Source: Scytolyngbya sp. HA4215-MV1 (GTDB lineage Bacteria > Cyanobacteriota > Cyanobacteriia > Leptolyngbyales > Leptolyngbyaceae). Taken from it: a stretch of DNA of 64,000 nucleotides. Below, piece after piece: positions 36,187-44,789 of this stretch (within the stretch, counting starts at the first letter, position 1; each line of letters starts with the position of its first letter). The translations under genes were made by a program, and so were the position numbers. The stretch is taken from NCBI GenBank assembly GCA_019359045.1, contig JAHHIA010000014.1, positions 1-64,000 of the forward strand, written 5' to 3'. Below the pieces are notes generated by a model. That model searched no databases, was not told where the DNA came from, and was given only the letters and a program-made list of their open reading frames with translations.

Positions 36187-37539
36187 TTAACGCATAGTGA
36201 CAAATTCTTCAGCTGCACTAGGATGAATGCCTACTGTGGCATCAAAATTGGCTTTGGTGGCTCCCATTTTGAGCGAGATCGCGATGCCTTGGATAATTTC
36301 AGCTGCATGATCACCGACCATGTGTGCTCCCAACACCTTATCCGTTTCTTGATCGACGACCAACTTCATCAGCGTTTTTTCGTCTTTGCCCGCCAGGGTG
36401 TAGTACATCGAGCGGAATCGGCTTTGAAACACCTTGATGCGATCGCTGCCATACTGAGCAATCGCTTCGGCTTCGGTCAGTCCAACGGTTGCGGCTTCTG
36501 GCGTCGTAAAGATCGCAGTTGGAATATTGTCGTAGTGCATTAACCGGGGAGTTCCCCCAAACAGGGTGTCAGCAAGGACACGCCCTTCGTTAATTGCAAC
36601 CGGAGTCAATTGAATTTTGCTGGTACAGTCGCCTACCGCATAGATGTTCGTTTCAGCAGTGCGATGATGACGATCGACCACGATCGCGCCCTGAGCCATT
36701 TCAACCAGGGTATTTTCCAGTCCTAGATAGTCGGTATTGGGTCGTCGTCCCAAGGCGGCCAAACTGACTACATCTGCCAGAATCAGTTCTGCTGCGCCAT
36801 CTTGGTGTATGGTCACCGTGACGCCAGCCTCGGACTGGATAATCTGAGTCACCTCTGCATTGGGAATGATGCGAATCCCATGCTGGATCATCGCCGTTTG
36901 GATTTGGGTTCTCAGATCCTCATCAAATCCGCGTAAAATTTTGTCTTTGCGAATAACTTGAATCACTTCAGTGCCCAACCCGTGCAACATGCAGGCAAAC
37001 TCTGAAGCAATGTAGCCACCGCCTAATAACACGACTCGCTGGGGTTGTTTGGGTAGCTCAAACAAAGCATCTGAAACCAGTGCCCGTTCAATGCCTGGAA
37101 TGTTGGGGCGGACTGGGGCCGCACCGACTGCAATCAAGATTTTGTCGGCTGTGACTTTGCGATCGCCAATCGCGATCGTATGAGCATCCAACAACTGTGC
37201 TCGTCCCTGAATCACCTGCACGTTAGAAGTGTCTAACATGCGCTCATACACTCCATTCAGGCGAGTCACTTCAGCATTGACCTTGCTGATCATTTGTTGC
37301 CAGTCCAGTGTGGCGTGGGTTTCGCTCCAGCCATAGCCCTGTGCATCCTGAAACACATCGGGAAAGCGGGATGCATACACCATGAGCTTCTTGGGGACGC
37401 AGCCCCGGTTTACACAAGTGCCGCCCAAGCGATCGTTCTCGGCAATGCCTACGGTGGCTCCATGGGCTGCTGCTCTCCGTGCCGCTGCAATGCCTCCTGA
37501 ACCTGCGCCAATCACAAATAAATCAAATTCGTAGGTCAT
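36187..37539 (-). CDS. gor: Glutathione-disulfide reductase
   Basis: 450 residues from ATG 37539. FAD flavoenzyme that reduces GSSG with NADPH. Seen: FAD motif GAGSGGIAAARRAA, redox pair TCVNRGCVPKKLM (Cys42, Cys47), NADPH motif LGGGYIASEFACML followed by an Arg-containing segment (VIRKDKI) fitting NADPH, AVGDCTSKIQLTPVA, and the C-terminal GIHPSAAEEFVTM with the active-site His-Glu. It lies downstream of the peroxiredoxin gene, both on the minus strand, with a terminator between, within an oxidative stress block. Confidence 0.95.
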   Translation of the reverse strand: MTYEFDLFVIGAGSGGIAAARRAAAHGATVGIAENDRLGGTCVNRGCVPKKLMVYASRFPDVFQDAQGYGWSETHATLDWQQMISKVNAEVTRLNGVYERMLDTSNVQVIQGRAQLLDAHTIAIGDRKVTADKILIAVGAAPVRPNIPGIERALVSDALFELPKQPQRVVLLGGGYIASEFACMLHGLGTEVIQVIRKDKILRGFDEDLRTQIQTAMIQHGIRIIPNAEVTQIIQSEAGVTVTIHQDGAAELILADVVSLAALGRRPNTDYLGLENTLVEMAQGAIVVDRHHRTAETNIYAVGDCTSKIQLTPVAINEGRVLADTLFGGTPRLMHYDNIPTAIFTTPEAATVGLTEAEAIAQYGSDRIKVFQSRFRSMYYTLAGKDEKTLMKLVVDQETDKVLGAHMVGDHAAEIIQGIAISLKMGATKANFDATVGIHPSAAEEFVTMR

Positions 37540-37611
37540 GCCCTTTGCCTCTCTGCAGAACGCTGGGTAATGGACTGGAAAGACGATGAATGTTGGAAAT
37601 ACGACCTCAAC

Positions 37612-37653
37612 AAAAAGCAAAGGAAGGAGAATCGTTCCCACCTCCTTTGCTTT
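37612..37653 (-). terminator. Terminator between peroxiredoxin and glutathione reductase genes
   Basis: AAAGCAAAGGAGG pairs with CCTTCCTTTGCTTT (one bulged base) and is followed on the minus strand by TTTTTG. It lies about 147 bases past the peroxiredoxin stop, separating it from gor. Confidence 0.7.
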
Positions 37654-37799
37654 GCCTGTGTGCGATCATCGGAACGATCGCAGTCGATTCATTGAGATGG
37701 CTGAACAGCCTAAAACCTTCACTCTCAATCGAGCGTCCGAGGTCTACTCTCCAGGATTAGGATGAGCGAAATCCATTGGTATTGGCATCGCTATAGAGA

Positions 37800-38372
37800 T
37801 TAACCAACGAAGGCTAGACGTGGCTGAGAGACGCCAGCGGGCTGAACACCCTTTAAGTAAGCCAACATCGTATCTGCGTCAGAGACTTCAAAGGGATCGA
37901 TCGGGCAATTGTCACCGAAATCAGGTTCTACAAAGATTTTCTCGATCGCGCCGTCATTGACCAGCATTGAATAACGCCAGGAACGCATACCAAACCCAAT
38001 ATTTGATTTATCGACCAGCATCCCCATCTTGCGGGTAAATTCGCCATTGCCATCGGGGAGCAAGAAGACATTCTGCGCGCCTTGCTGCTTGCCCCACTGG
38101 AACATGACAAACGCATCATTCACGGAAATACAGACCACAGCATCCACACCCAGTGCCTTGAACTCTTCATAAAGCTCTTCATAGCGGGGCAAGTGGTTGG
38201 ATGAGCAAGTAGGCGTAAAGGCACCTGGCAGCGAAAACACAATCACTCGCTTGCCACCAAAAATTTCTTGCGTGGTCAAATCTTGCCAACGATAAGGATT
38301 GGGACCAGGCACAGACTCATCACGAACACGAGTCTTGAAAACTACATCGGGTACGCGCTCAATAGCTGCCAT
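37800..38372 (-). CDS. Prx5-type peroxiredoxin
   Basis: 190 residues. Reduces hydrogen and alkyl peroxides, probably with glutathione/glutaredoxin or thioredoxin. Peroxidatic Cys56 is in [16 protein letters not shown]; further Cys at 81 (VVCIS) and 156 (DNCPIDPF) could resolve it. The longer C-terminus, ending PRLAFVG, fits cyanobacterial PrxII without a glutaredoxin domain. It is divergent from the perR gene, and its promoter contains a 7-1-7 palindrome, so PerR control is likely. Confidence 0.93.
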   Translation of the reverse strand: MAAIERVPDVVFKTRVRDESVPGPNPYRWQDLTTQEIFGGKRVIVFSLPGAFTPTCSSNHLPRYEELYEEFKALGVDAVVCISVNDAFVMFQWGKQQGAQNVFLLPDGNGEFTRKMGMLVDKSNIGFGMRSWRYSMLVNDGAIEKIFVEPDFGDNCPIDPFEVSDADTMLAYLKGVQPAGVSQPRLAFVG

Positions 38373-38428
38373 ATTGACCTCTTTTTAAGGATTAGCGTGG
38401 AGTTTGTTTCAGGCTTCGCTGTCACAAC

Positions 38429-38443
38429 TAAGAATAATTCTTA
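38429..38443. promoter_or_regulatory. Candidate PerR/Fur box (7-1-7 palindrome)
   Basis: TAAGAATAATTCTTA is a perfect 7-1-7 inverted repeat, the geometry of PerR boxes (TTATAATnATTATAA type). It lies 57-71 bases upstream of the peroxiredoxin ATG and overlaps a weak minus-strand promoter (TTTACT, 17 bases, TATTCT), in a region divergent from a PerR-like gene. Confidence 0.7.
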
Positions 38444-38499
38444 CATAAAAATGAGTAAATGGCGAGAATTACCTATTTTTAAGAAGAATTACTAGATGA

Positions 38500-38528
38500 A
38501 TGACATTCCTATTTGTATCTCTTATAAT
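38500..38528 (+). promoter_or_regulatory. Sigma-70 promoter of the perR-like gene
   Basis: ATGACA at 38500-38505 and TATAAT at 38523-38528 with 17-base spacing, close to consensus. The start point should be near 38535, about 65 bases before the ATG. Confidence 0.72.
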
Positions 38529-38535
38529 CTATAGT

Positions 38536-38565
38536 CTAGAAGTAATTTTTCTAGAAGTAATTTTT
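38536..38565. repeat. Perfect tandem 15-bp duplication in the perR leader
   Basis: CTAGAAGTAATTTTT occurs twice head to tail (38536-38550, 38551-38565), at the expected transcription start and first part of the leader. Confidence 0.88.
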
Positions 38566-38600
38566 AGCTCAAAAGAAAATTGAGCGGGGTTGTTGGATTT

Positions 38601-39047
38601 ATGCAGCAGCAAGCGGTAGATGTGGTTCAAATTCTCAAATCTAAAAGGTTACGGGTTACGCCGCAACGGTTTGCCGTTTACGCTAATCTGCTGACTCGCA
38701 CGGATCATCCAACTGCTGAGCAAATTGTAACGGATCTTAACCAACATGCTCCCACTTCTTCGCAAGCGGCTGTATACAGCGCATTGCAAGCGTTGCGCGA
38801 AGTCGGGTTGGTGCGAGAAGTGCTCCTGGAAGCGGGTGTGTGTCGCTATGATGCCAATGTGGCGCTGCATCACCACTTTCGGTGTCGCTGTTGTGGAGCG
38901 ATCGAAGACATTGCCTGGGATACGTTTCGTTCGGTTGATTTAACAAAACTCCGCTCTGACTTGTGTGGAGAAAGCTATGAAGTGACGGTATATGGTACTT
39001 GTATGGGTTGTCAGCAACCGGAACCAGTATCTCCAAGCCATGGATGA
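38601..39047 (+). CDS. perR: Fur-family peroxide regulator (PerR-like)
   Basis: 148 residues from ATG 38601; a TTG 38580 start is possible. Winged-helix N-terminal half (LKSKRLRVTPQRFAVYANLL, EQIVTDLNQHAPTSSQAAVYSALQALREVGLVREV). The metal site includes HHHFRCRCCGAIEDI and the second CxxC YGTCMGCQ, giving a structural zinc site. Divergent position to a peroxiredoxin gene and the palindrome between support a PerR rather than Fur or Zur role. PerR represses peroxide-defence genes until oxidised. Confidence 0.88.
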   Translation: MQQQAVDVVQILKSKRLRVTPQRFAVYANLLTRTDHPTAEQIVTDLNQHAPTSSQAAVYSALQALREVGLVREVLLEAGVCRYDANVALHHHFRCRCCGAIEDIAWDTFRSVDLTKLRSDLCGESYEVTVYGTCMGCQQPEPVSPSHG

Positions 39048-39192
39048 ACCTCTGTCCTGCTGCATGAGTCTGATTGCTGACTGTAGTCCTGGTTACTATT
39101 GCAATACCACGGCTAAGGTGCGTGAATAAGTGGGGAATAAATGCTTTTCAATGACAAAAAAAACTTTCAAGGATTCTAAGTTGCCATTGATG

Positions 39193-39702
39193 CTAGGCGC
39201 TAAATCGGTTTTCTTGAAGAGTTTGGACAAACTGCTCCAATGACTCAGGCGTAATCAGAAGGGTGTTGCCAACTGAGCGATCGAGCACAACTAAGCGATC
39301 GGTTTGTGAAACGTAAAATTCGACGAACCCCCGACGCTGGGTCCACAACCAACCAAAACCGCCCCATAATCCTCCCACACCGATCCGGATTGCCCAACCA
39401 AACTCTTGATTAAACGCATTCTGATCAAGAATTCGCACATCGGTAACTGTGTGTAACGAAACTCTGCGTTGCCATACTGGAAACACAATCTTCAAGGTAT
39501 GGGGAGAAATGATGAAATGCGAAGGACGACAACCCAACCAGACGACTCCGTATAACCCGCCCAGCAGGAGTGTCGTGAAAATAGCGATCGCATTGTGTGA
39601 CAATAGCGCCCAAATTCCAAATGCCACGGGCAAACCCAAGAGTGCCAGGGTGAGTCCGCGAATTAGAGTAGACATGGGTGCTAGGGGAAAGCTACGGCTC
39701 AT
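39193..39702 (-). CDS. Membrane protein with PH-like domain
   Basis: 169 residues from ATG 39702. Two transmembrane helices (about residues 10-50) are followed by a beta-rich domain: FIISPHTLKIVFPVWQRRVSLHTVTDVRIL, GGLWGGFGWLWTQRRGFVEFYVSQTDRLVVL, LLITPESLEQF. The pattern resembles the bacterial PH domains of small membrane proteins (PF10882-type). Function unknown. Confidence 0.72.
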   Translation of the reverse strand: MSRSFPLAPMSTLIRGLTLALLGLPVAFGIWALLSHNAIAIFTTLLLGGLYGVVWLGCRPSHFIISPHTLKIVFPVWQRRVSLHTVTDVRILDQNAFNQEFGWAIRIGVGGLWGGFGWLWTQRRGFVEFYVSQTDRLVVLDRSVGNTLLITPESLEQFVQTLQENRFSA

Positions 39703-39923
39703 GATCGAGTTTTCCAATCAAAAAGGCTGCAAAGCAATTATGTCATTGTTTGGACATAGAGACTGAAACCTTGACTATGTAAGGTTCTCAGGCTCTCAAA
39801 TCAAAGCACCGCTGCGCTGATTGACCCGTTCCTATAGCTTGAGCTAAGGGGATAACGGTAGCAACCAAAATGGGATAGATTTAAACAATAGTCATAATCA
39901 GCCGAGTCAGGATGAGTAGTGCG

Positions 39924-40082
39924 ATGGAATGGACAGCGGAAGCGGAAGCATGTTTGAAGGAAATTCCCTTTTTTGTCCGTCCGGCTGCTCGTAAGAAGAT
40001 TGAGAAGTTTGCCCAAGATATGGGGATTACACAAATTACGGCTGAGATCTATCACCAAGCAAAGCAGAAATTCGGCTCCTGA
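39924..40082 (+). CDS. Small PCP-reductase (PCP_red) domain protein
   Basis: 52 residues from ATG 39924 (a second ATG at 39912 would add four). The sequence MEWTAEAEACLKEIPFFV followed by RPAARKKIEKFAQ and a final AKQKFGS is the PCP_red domain, otherwise found at the C-terminus of the dark protochlorophyllide reductase subunit ChlB. Stand-alone copies occur in cyanobacteria and plants; their role is unknown, perhaps pigment-related. AGGA lies 11 bases before ATG 39924. Similarity is clear in spite of the short length. Confidence 0.86.
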   Translation: MEWTAEAEACLKEIPFFVRPAARKKIEKFAQDMGITQITAEIYHQAKQKFGS

Positions 40083-40147
40083 AGTAGGTGAAAATAATCT
40101 GAGCATTTTGCTTAAGGCGCGGATGCGGTCACTGCTTGCATCAACCT

Positions 40148-40822
40148 CTAAAGAGGTGCACGATCGATCTCACCGTTAATCGTCAGAGTAGCTGCTGCGC
40201 CTGATCTGGGGACCACGACTACCACTTTGGTTTCCCCCCGAACGTTGGTGTATTGAATGCCTTCAGTGGTTAGCTCGACTGCAACTAGAACCCCTCTGAG
40301 CCAGGTGATGCGATCGTGTTTATCGTAAATATTCATCCGCGTTTGTCCGTTCTGGCGAAAAATGTGAACGGTATTTCTGTGTGCCTCAAATGCGATTAAT
40401 GTCTCTTCAGCGTAAGCGGTTGATCTGAGTTGAGTGAACCGCAAACAAGATTTGCTCTCTTCAGTGTAAAGAACCAAATTTGTGTCTTCTAGTTGTAACT
40501 GCTGCGCCTCCTGCAGAACTTGAAAATAGAGCTTTTCTTGCTCCATGACCACAGGTGGACAGAGTTTTTGAGTCACGGCAATGGCGAGCACCATGAAACG
40601 AATCCCCAAATGCGACGGGGGGGCTTCGCTTCTCAAGGAAAGTTCTGCGCCATAAAGATTACAACCTCCGTGTCCTGAAATATGGTGAGTGCTATCAAAA
40701 TACAGAGTTGTTTGAATGCAATCGTTGACTGCTATGCCGGATATTTCTTCGAGCAACCATTCTGTATTAACCAATTGGTATACGGATAGATGCGTCATGA
40801 ATTTACCACTTGTCCAAGTCAT
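40148..40822 (-). CDS. META domain-containing protein
   Basis: 224 residues. Residues 15-120 match the META/HslJ fold: LVNTEWLLEEISG, a GHGGCNLYGAEL glycine-cysteine loop, TQKLCPPVVMEQEKLYFQVL and LVLYTE. The C-terminal half is another beta-rich region (TAYAEETLIAFEAH, VHIFRQNGQT). No signal peptide is seen, unlike HslJ lipoproteins. ATG 40798 is a possible alternative start. Function unknown; META proteins may be heat-stress or motility related. Confidence 0.72.
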   Translation of the reverse strand: MTWTSGKFMTHLSVYQLVNTEWLLEEISGIAVNDCIQTTLYFDSTHHISGHGGCNLYGAELSLRSEAPPSHLGIRFMVLAIAVTQKLCPPVVMEQEKLYFQVLQEAQQLQLEDTNLVLYTEESKSCLRFTQLRSTAYAEETLIAFEAHRNTVHIFRQNGQTRMNIYDKHDRITWLRGVLVAVELTTEGIQYTNVRGETKVVVVVPRSGAAATLTINGEIDRAPL

Positions 40823-41281
40823 AGCATTGAATCAGTTAGACCAGCTCTTAAGAAGTTAAAATATCACCTTGACTTTACTATGCTAAATTGAATTTTTAAT
40901 TATGAATTAGAGATACTTTTCACTACATTGAATCTTCATTCTTTCATCATTAAGACATATAAACTGTCGATTGAAATTCTTAAGAATTAGTTAATCTATA
41001 GGGCTTATTTGCTGATTTGATCAGCCAGTATTTTTGAGAAGTTTGTGGCATGACTGAAGTCAAATCTTGAGAATGGATTAGAGGTTATTGTGATCACGAT
41101 CAGAGCTGTGCCAATTCTTTATTTTATTGCCATCAAAAATCCCTGGATGTCTTGCCGTGTTTCGACTCCAGGGATTCTTGAATGAATTTACTCCTCACCC
41201 TCTGACTATGGCAGATTGTTTGAAGAGAAGTGCTTAACTTTGTGACAGATGGGTGGCTGGAACACAAGGTTAAGCAGGAGT
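40823..41281. other. Intergenic region META gene to hypothetical gene
   Basis: About 460 AT-rich bases with no open frame of note. It ends with the terminator of the gene at 41282-42625; the rest should hold the META gene's promoter. Confidence 0.5.
41134..41176 (-). terminator. Terminator after the 447-residue hypothetical gene
   Basis: Perfect ten-base arms AATCCCTGGA / TCCAGGGATT (41138-41147, 41167-41176) with a 19-base loop; on the minus strand the hairpin is followed by TTTTTG. It is about 106 bases after the stop. Confidence 0.68.
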
Positions 41282-42625
41282 TCATGAATTCCGTTGAAAG
41301 CCTTTTTTAGAAGTTTTCTGACTCTCTTTTGACTTACCTTTCGATTTGCTAACTTCTGCGATCGCTGATTGAAATAATTCGTGTAAGTGTAGAGGAACAC
41401 TGGCAATTTCGGGTAGTTCTGGTTCAAGTGGTTTTTGATGAGTTTGTAGCAACTGATCCAAGTCGCGATCGAGGCTAAAATCTATGTGCTCTAACGCTGT
41501 CCGCAAGACCTGTTCCAGTTGTTTCGGATATTGTGCGGCTAGCCGATGCCAGACAAAGGCGTTCATCGCAGGGTCTTGTAAATTGCGATCGACCAGCCTG
41601 GATACTCCTGAGAGACTTTGCCAGTCTTCTGCCTCCAGCAATTGTTTGAATTGAGTATAGGCAGGCAAAAACATCTGTCCCCAACGGGGATGGGCTAGCA
41701 CGGTGACTTGTTCTGCTTTTTTTAATTCGGGAGGCAGATCAACCTGGGGTGTCACCATTTGGTTAAGTGCCTCTTTGCGTTTCATAATCTGGGAAACTGC
41801 TTTGGCATCGGCACCGAGCGATTCTGCGGCCGCTTCCAATTCTGCGGCATCGATTCCGGCAGACTCTACCAGTTCAGATAAGGATTTGGAATCGTCGATC
41901 CCTGCTTCTGTCAATTGCTTTTTCGAGAGAATTTTCTGGAACTCTGCCAGTTTTTTACCGAGTTGATAACCCGACAAGGTAACTTCGTCACCCCCAAAGA
42001 AATCGAGAAAGTCCTGGTAATACTTTTCTACCGACTGCCATGCTTGCTCCAGCAGTTCGGGAGCATCGCCGTAGAGTTGGGATTTGTAGGTTTGTTTGAA
42101 GTTGCCGATCGCGACTGCTAATTTGGGTTTACCCAGATTACCCATCCGTGTGTGAGGACCAGAAATGAGCCAGTATTCGGGAGTAACAGGTGCAATCCGA
42201 GTGAGCAAAATCTCACCCAGTTTCGATCGCTGCATCTCCTCCCACATTTTGGGCTCAGATGGCTTCACAGTGTAGCGCTTTGCCGTTAGCCAATTGGTTA
42301 GCTCGAAGCTATCTGGAAGGATGGCGTCAACAGCAAACAAGCCAGTAAAAGCACGTTGCCAGCTCTGAAGCAGGGTGCGATCGTCTTGCGATAAATCGGG
42401 GTGACTGGCAATGAACAAATCTAAAGGGGTGTGTGTGCCGACTCTGCCTTCGGTCAAAAATGCATCGACGACCCGCTGTGACTGTTGGCTATCTTGATTG
42501 GGAAAGTAGGAAGTTTGTTTCGCCGCGTAGGATTCTAAGGCAGTTGCGAGATCCCCTTCCGCATCAAACACGAAGTCGGTGAGTGCCTGTTTCAGTTCTC
42601 TGGCTCGCTCTAATATTGCGTCCAC
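41282..42625 (-). CDS. Conserved hypothetical protein, soluble and helical
   Basis: 447 residues. No signal peptide or membrane segment. The N-terminal half has a compact domain (KMWEEMQRSKLGEILLTRIAPVTPEYWLISGPHTRMGNLGKPKLAVAIGNF), the middle a helix-rich region with an Ala/Glu-rich stretch (SLSELVESAGIDAAELEAAAESLG), and the C-terminus is basic and Lys/Ser-rich. I do not recognise a function. No operon partner is evident. Its terminator follows. Confidence 0.7.
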   Translation of the reverse strand: MDAILERARELKQALTDFVFDAEGDLATALESYAAKQTSYFPNQDSQQSQRVVDAFLTEGRVGTHTPLDLFIASHPDLSQDDRTLLQSWQRAFTGLFAVDAILPDSFELTNWLTAKRYTVKPSEPKMWEEMQRSKLGEILLTRIAPVTPEYWLISGPHTRMGNLGKPKLAVAIGNFKQTYKSQLYGDAPELLEQAWQSVEKYYQDFLDFFGGDEVTLSGYQLGKKLAEFQKILSKKQLTEAGIDDSKSLSELVESAGIDAAELEAAAESLGADAKAVSQIMKRKEALNQMVTPQVDLPPELKKAEQVTVLAHPRWGQMFLPAYTQFKQLLEAEDWQSLSGVSRLVDRNLQDPAMNAFVWHRLAAQYPKQLEQVLRTALEHIDFSLDRDLDQLLQTHQKPLEPELPEIASVPLHLHELFQSAIAEVSKSKGKSKESQKTSKKGFQRNS

Positions 42626-42729
42626 ACTTCGTCTCCCAGATTCAACTTCTCTAGAGTACTGGTGAATTGGACGTAAGCGTATCTTCTTGAAGGATGAAAA
42701 ATAGGTAAGGGTGAAGGGGTAAAGCTTTG

Positions 42730-43503
42730 TTACTGACTTGTGACTCCTTTCTGCTGATGAGGAGTGGGAATGACAATGTAGCCGTGAGTGCGATCGCCGA
42801 GGACTTGGTTACGTGCTAAGCCCCAGTACCACCAATGGGCAGCGATGTATGCGCAGATTAGGCTATCGAGTTGATCTTCGATGGCTTTGAGGGGCGTGCT
42901 TTTGAGGGGGGTGAGGTCTGTCCAGAAAGGAGACGAGGGAAAATGGGTGGAGGATGGCAGGTATAGGGCTGGTTCCAGCGTGGGAAGGAGTTCGACGATG
43001 AAGTGCTGAAGTTTTTTGAGTTCGGCTTTGCGTTCTGCTAGTCGCCCTTTTTTGTATTTCAAAATACGCTCTAGTTGAAAAAGATGAACGATCGCTGGGT
43101 GGGGAAAGGCTTCGATCTGATAGCGTCCAAGTTGCTGCGGTACGATGTCGGGAGCGTGCTGAAAGCCTCGTGTTTCCAGGCTAAGACCAAAACTGATGGT
43201 GTGGACGGCAAAGGGGAGACTGAGGTTAGCAGGATAGCAGCCAGCATGATAACGATGAAAGTGATGATGGGCAAGCCGATCGGGTAAGCGTGACCCGTTT
43301 GGGTTGGGGATTAGGGTGGGGGCATCCACAGCAATGAGTCCGGGGTCGGGGACAGGCAACCAATGGTCAATCCAGGTCAAAATATCGGTATGGTGAGTTT
43401 GGCGGGTGATTTCTAGGAGTTGCAAGTGTTGTCCTGTCCACTGAAGACAACATGAACCGCTGGCTCCGGATGACCAACCGAGATCGATACCGATGAATTT
43501 CAT
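42730..43503 (-). CDS. DUF429 domain-containing protein
   Basis: 257 residues from ATG 43503 (MKFIGIDLGWSSGASGSC); the open frame extends 105 residues upstream as Pro/Ser-rich translation that overlaps the divergent TPR gene and should be discarded. The DUF429 fold resembles an RNase-H-like nuclease: FIGIDLG strand with Asp, LIAVDAPTLIP with Asp, and a late DQLDSLICAYIAAHWW with Asp. Biochemical function of the family is not established. Confidence 0.86.
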   Translation of the reverse strand: MKFIGIDLGWSSGASGSCCLQWTGQHLQLLEITRQTHHTDILTWIDHWLPVPDPGLIAVDAPTLIPNPNGSRLPDRLAHHHFHRYHAGCYPANLSLPFAVHTISFGLSLETRGFQHAPDIVPQQLGRYQIEAFPHPAIVHLFQLERILKYKKGRLAERKAELKKLQHFIVELLPTLEPALYLPSSTHFPSSPFWTDLTPLKSTPLKAIEDQLDSLICAYIAAHWWYWGLARNQVLGDRTHGYIVIPTPHQQKGVTSQ

Positions 43504-43583
43504 AGATGTGGAGGCAGAGAGGGAGAAGGTGGATGGGTGGATGGTGAATAGGGTAGGGACTGAAGCGTGTGGGAGGAAGGATG

Positions 43584-44264
43584 ATGCGATGGGGGTTGGG
43601 ATTGGCGATCGGGTTGCTTTGGCTGGGGTCTGTGGGATCGGCTCTGGGGATGGCGATGTCGGCTGGCGATTATCGGCAGTTGGGCTTATCTTACCGTCAG
43701 CAAGCGCTCTATCCTGAAGCGATCGCGGCGTTTCAGAAGGCAGTTGCTCTGGAACCAGATAATTTGGATGGGCGGGTGTTGTTGGGCTGGACGCTCCATC
43801 AGGCGGGGCGACGGGCACAGGCTGCCAGTGAACTGCTGGAAACCTTGTATCGAAATCCGCTGGATGTACCGGCTGCGAACGCTTTAGGGATTGTTTATTT
43901 GGTTGAAGGACACTTGTTGAGTGCGGTGGTTACGCATACCTGGGCAGAGTGGCTTAAACCCGATAATGAAATTGCTCACTATAATCTCAGTCTGGCGTAC
44001 CAGCGATTGCAGATGTATGAACCCGCGATCGCCCATGCCATGGAAGCTGCCAAACTGGAACCCAGTAATCCGCATCCGCTGGTGGCGTTGGCGATCGCGC
44101 AATGGGATCGGGGCGATCGGGTAAAGGCGCAACAGACTTATCGGCAGGCGATTGAGATTGATGGTCGATACCAAGATACGGCGTTTCTCACTTATCTGGA
44201 TGAAGCCGGATTTAGTCCTGGCCAAATTGAGCGATCACAACAGGTGCTCAAGAGCCTGAAATAG
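43584..44264 (+). CDS. TPR-repeat protein with signal peptide
   Basis: 226 residues. ATG 43584 is seven bases after GGAGG; 43581 is also possible. A signal peptide (RWGLGLAIGLLWLGSVGSALG) is followed by about five tetratricopeptide repeats (LGLSYRQQALYPEAIAAFQKAVALEPDN; LLGWTLHQAGRRAQAA; YNLSLAYQRLQMYEPAIAHAM; VALAIAQWDRGDRVKAQ). It is likely exported or in the thylakoid lumen, as a protein-binding scaffold. Divergent from DUF429. Confidence 0.82.
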   Translation: MRWGLGLAIGLLWLGSVGSALGMAMSAGDYRQLGLSYRQQALYPEAIAAFQKAVALEPDNLDGRVLLGWTLHQAGRRAQAASELLETLYRNPLDVPAANALGIVYLVEGHLLSAVVTHTWAEWLKPDNEIAHYNLSLAYQRLQMYEPAIAHAMEAAKLEPSNPHPLVALAIAQWDRGDRVKAQQTYRQAIEIDGRYQDTAFLTYLDEAGFSPGQIERSQQVLKSLK

Positions 44265-44333
44265 CACGTTAACGAGATCGACTACCTACCTCGACCCTCT
44301 TCCATAGCAGTTTTTACCTGAGTGAAGTACAGC

Positions 44334-44381
44334 GGTGGGAAGTACAGCGGGGTGCAAAGTACCCTCACTGTACTTCTCACC
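44334..44381. promoter_or_regulatory. Long hairpin upstream of the alkyltransferase-like gene
   Basis: Arms 44334-44352 and 44363-44381 pair over 19 positions (16 Watson-Crick, two G-T, one mismatch) around a ten-base loop. GAAGTACAGCGG also occurs twice at 15-base spacing (44324, 44339). It lies 22 bases before the ATG at 44403 and 70 bases after the TPR gene; it may be a leader hairpin or terminator (no T-run). Confidence 0.6.
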
Positions 44382-44402
44382 CTTGAAAAGGGCTATATAG
44401 CG

Positions 44403-44735
44403 ATGTCTAAATACGATCTCATTTATCAGATTGTGCGTCAGATCCCGATCGGTAAGGTGGCAACCTACGGACAGGTCGCAGAGCTAGCGGGATTAGGGGG
44501 GCAGGCGCGTTTGGTGGGTTATGCGCTCTATCGGGTAGATCTGCGATCGTCGGATATTCCCTGGCAACGAGTAATTAATGCCAAGGGGGAAATCTCAGAA
44601 TCCTTACATCGACAGGGGTCTGACTATTTTCAGCGATCTCTATTAGAAGCAGAAGGGATTCAATTTACCCCGACAGGCAAAATTGACTTGAAGCAGTATC
44701 TCTGGAGACCTGATCCGACGACTTGGGAACCGTAA
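44403..44735 (+). CDS. Alkyltransferase-like (ATL) DNA-damage protein
   Basis: 110 residues, from ATG 44403. It has the MGMT DNA-binding fold (IPIGKVATYGQVAELAGLGGQARLVGYAL) but the PCHRV active-site Cys is replaced by Trp in IPWQRVIN (Trp54). This is the hallmark of ATL proteins, which bind O6-alkylguanine without repair and hand it to nucleotide excision repair. The N-terminal domain of full MGMTs is missing, as in ATLs. It converges on a Ser/Thr kinase gene. Confidence 0.92.
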   Translation: MSKYDLIYQIVRQIPIGKVATYGQVAELAGLGGQARLVGYALYRVDLRSSDIPWQRVINAKGEISESLHRQGSDYFQRSLLEAEGIQFTPTGKIDLKQYLWRPDPTTWEP

Positions 44736-44789
44736 AGCCATTTCCCTGGTCTACCCCCGATCGCCCACGGTCGATCGGATCAACAGCCA

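Noticed and set aside
43504-43818. N-terminal extension of the DUF429 protein
   Set aside because: Pro/Ser/Thr-rich low-complexity translation overlapping the divergent TPR gene; the conserved domain starts at 43503.
44403-44735. Active methylguanine methyltransferase
   Set aside because: The catalytic Cys is replaced by Trp54, so it is an ATL protein.
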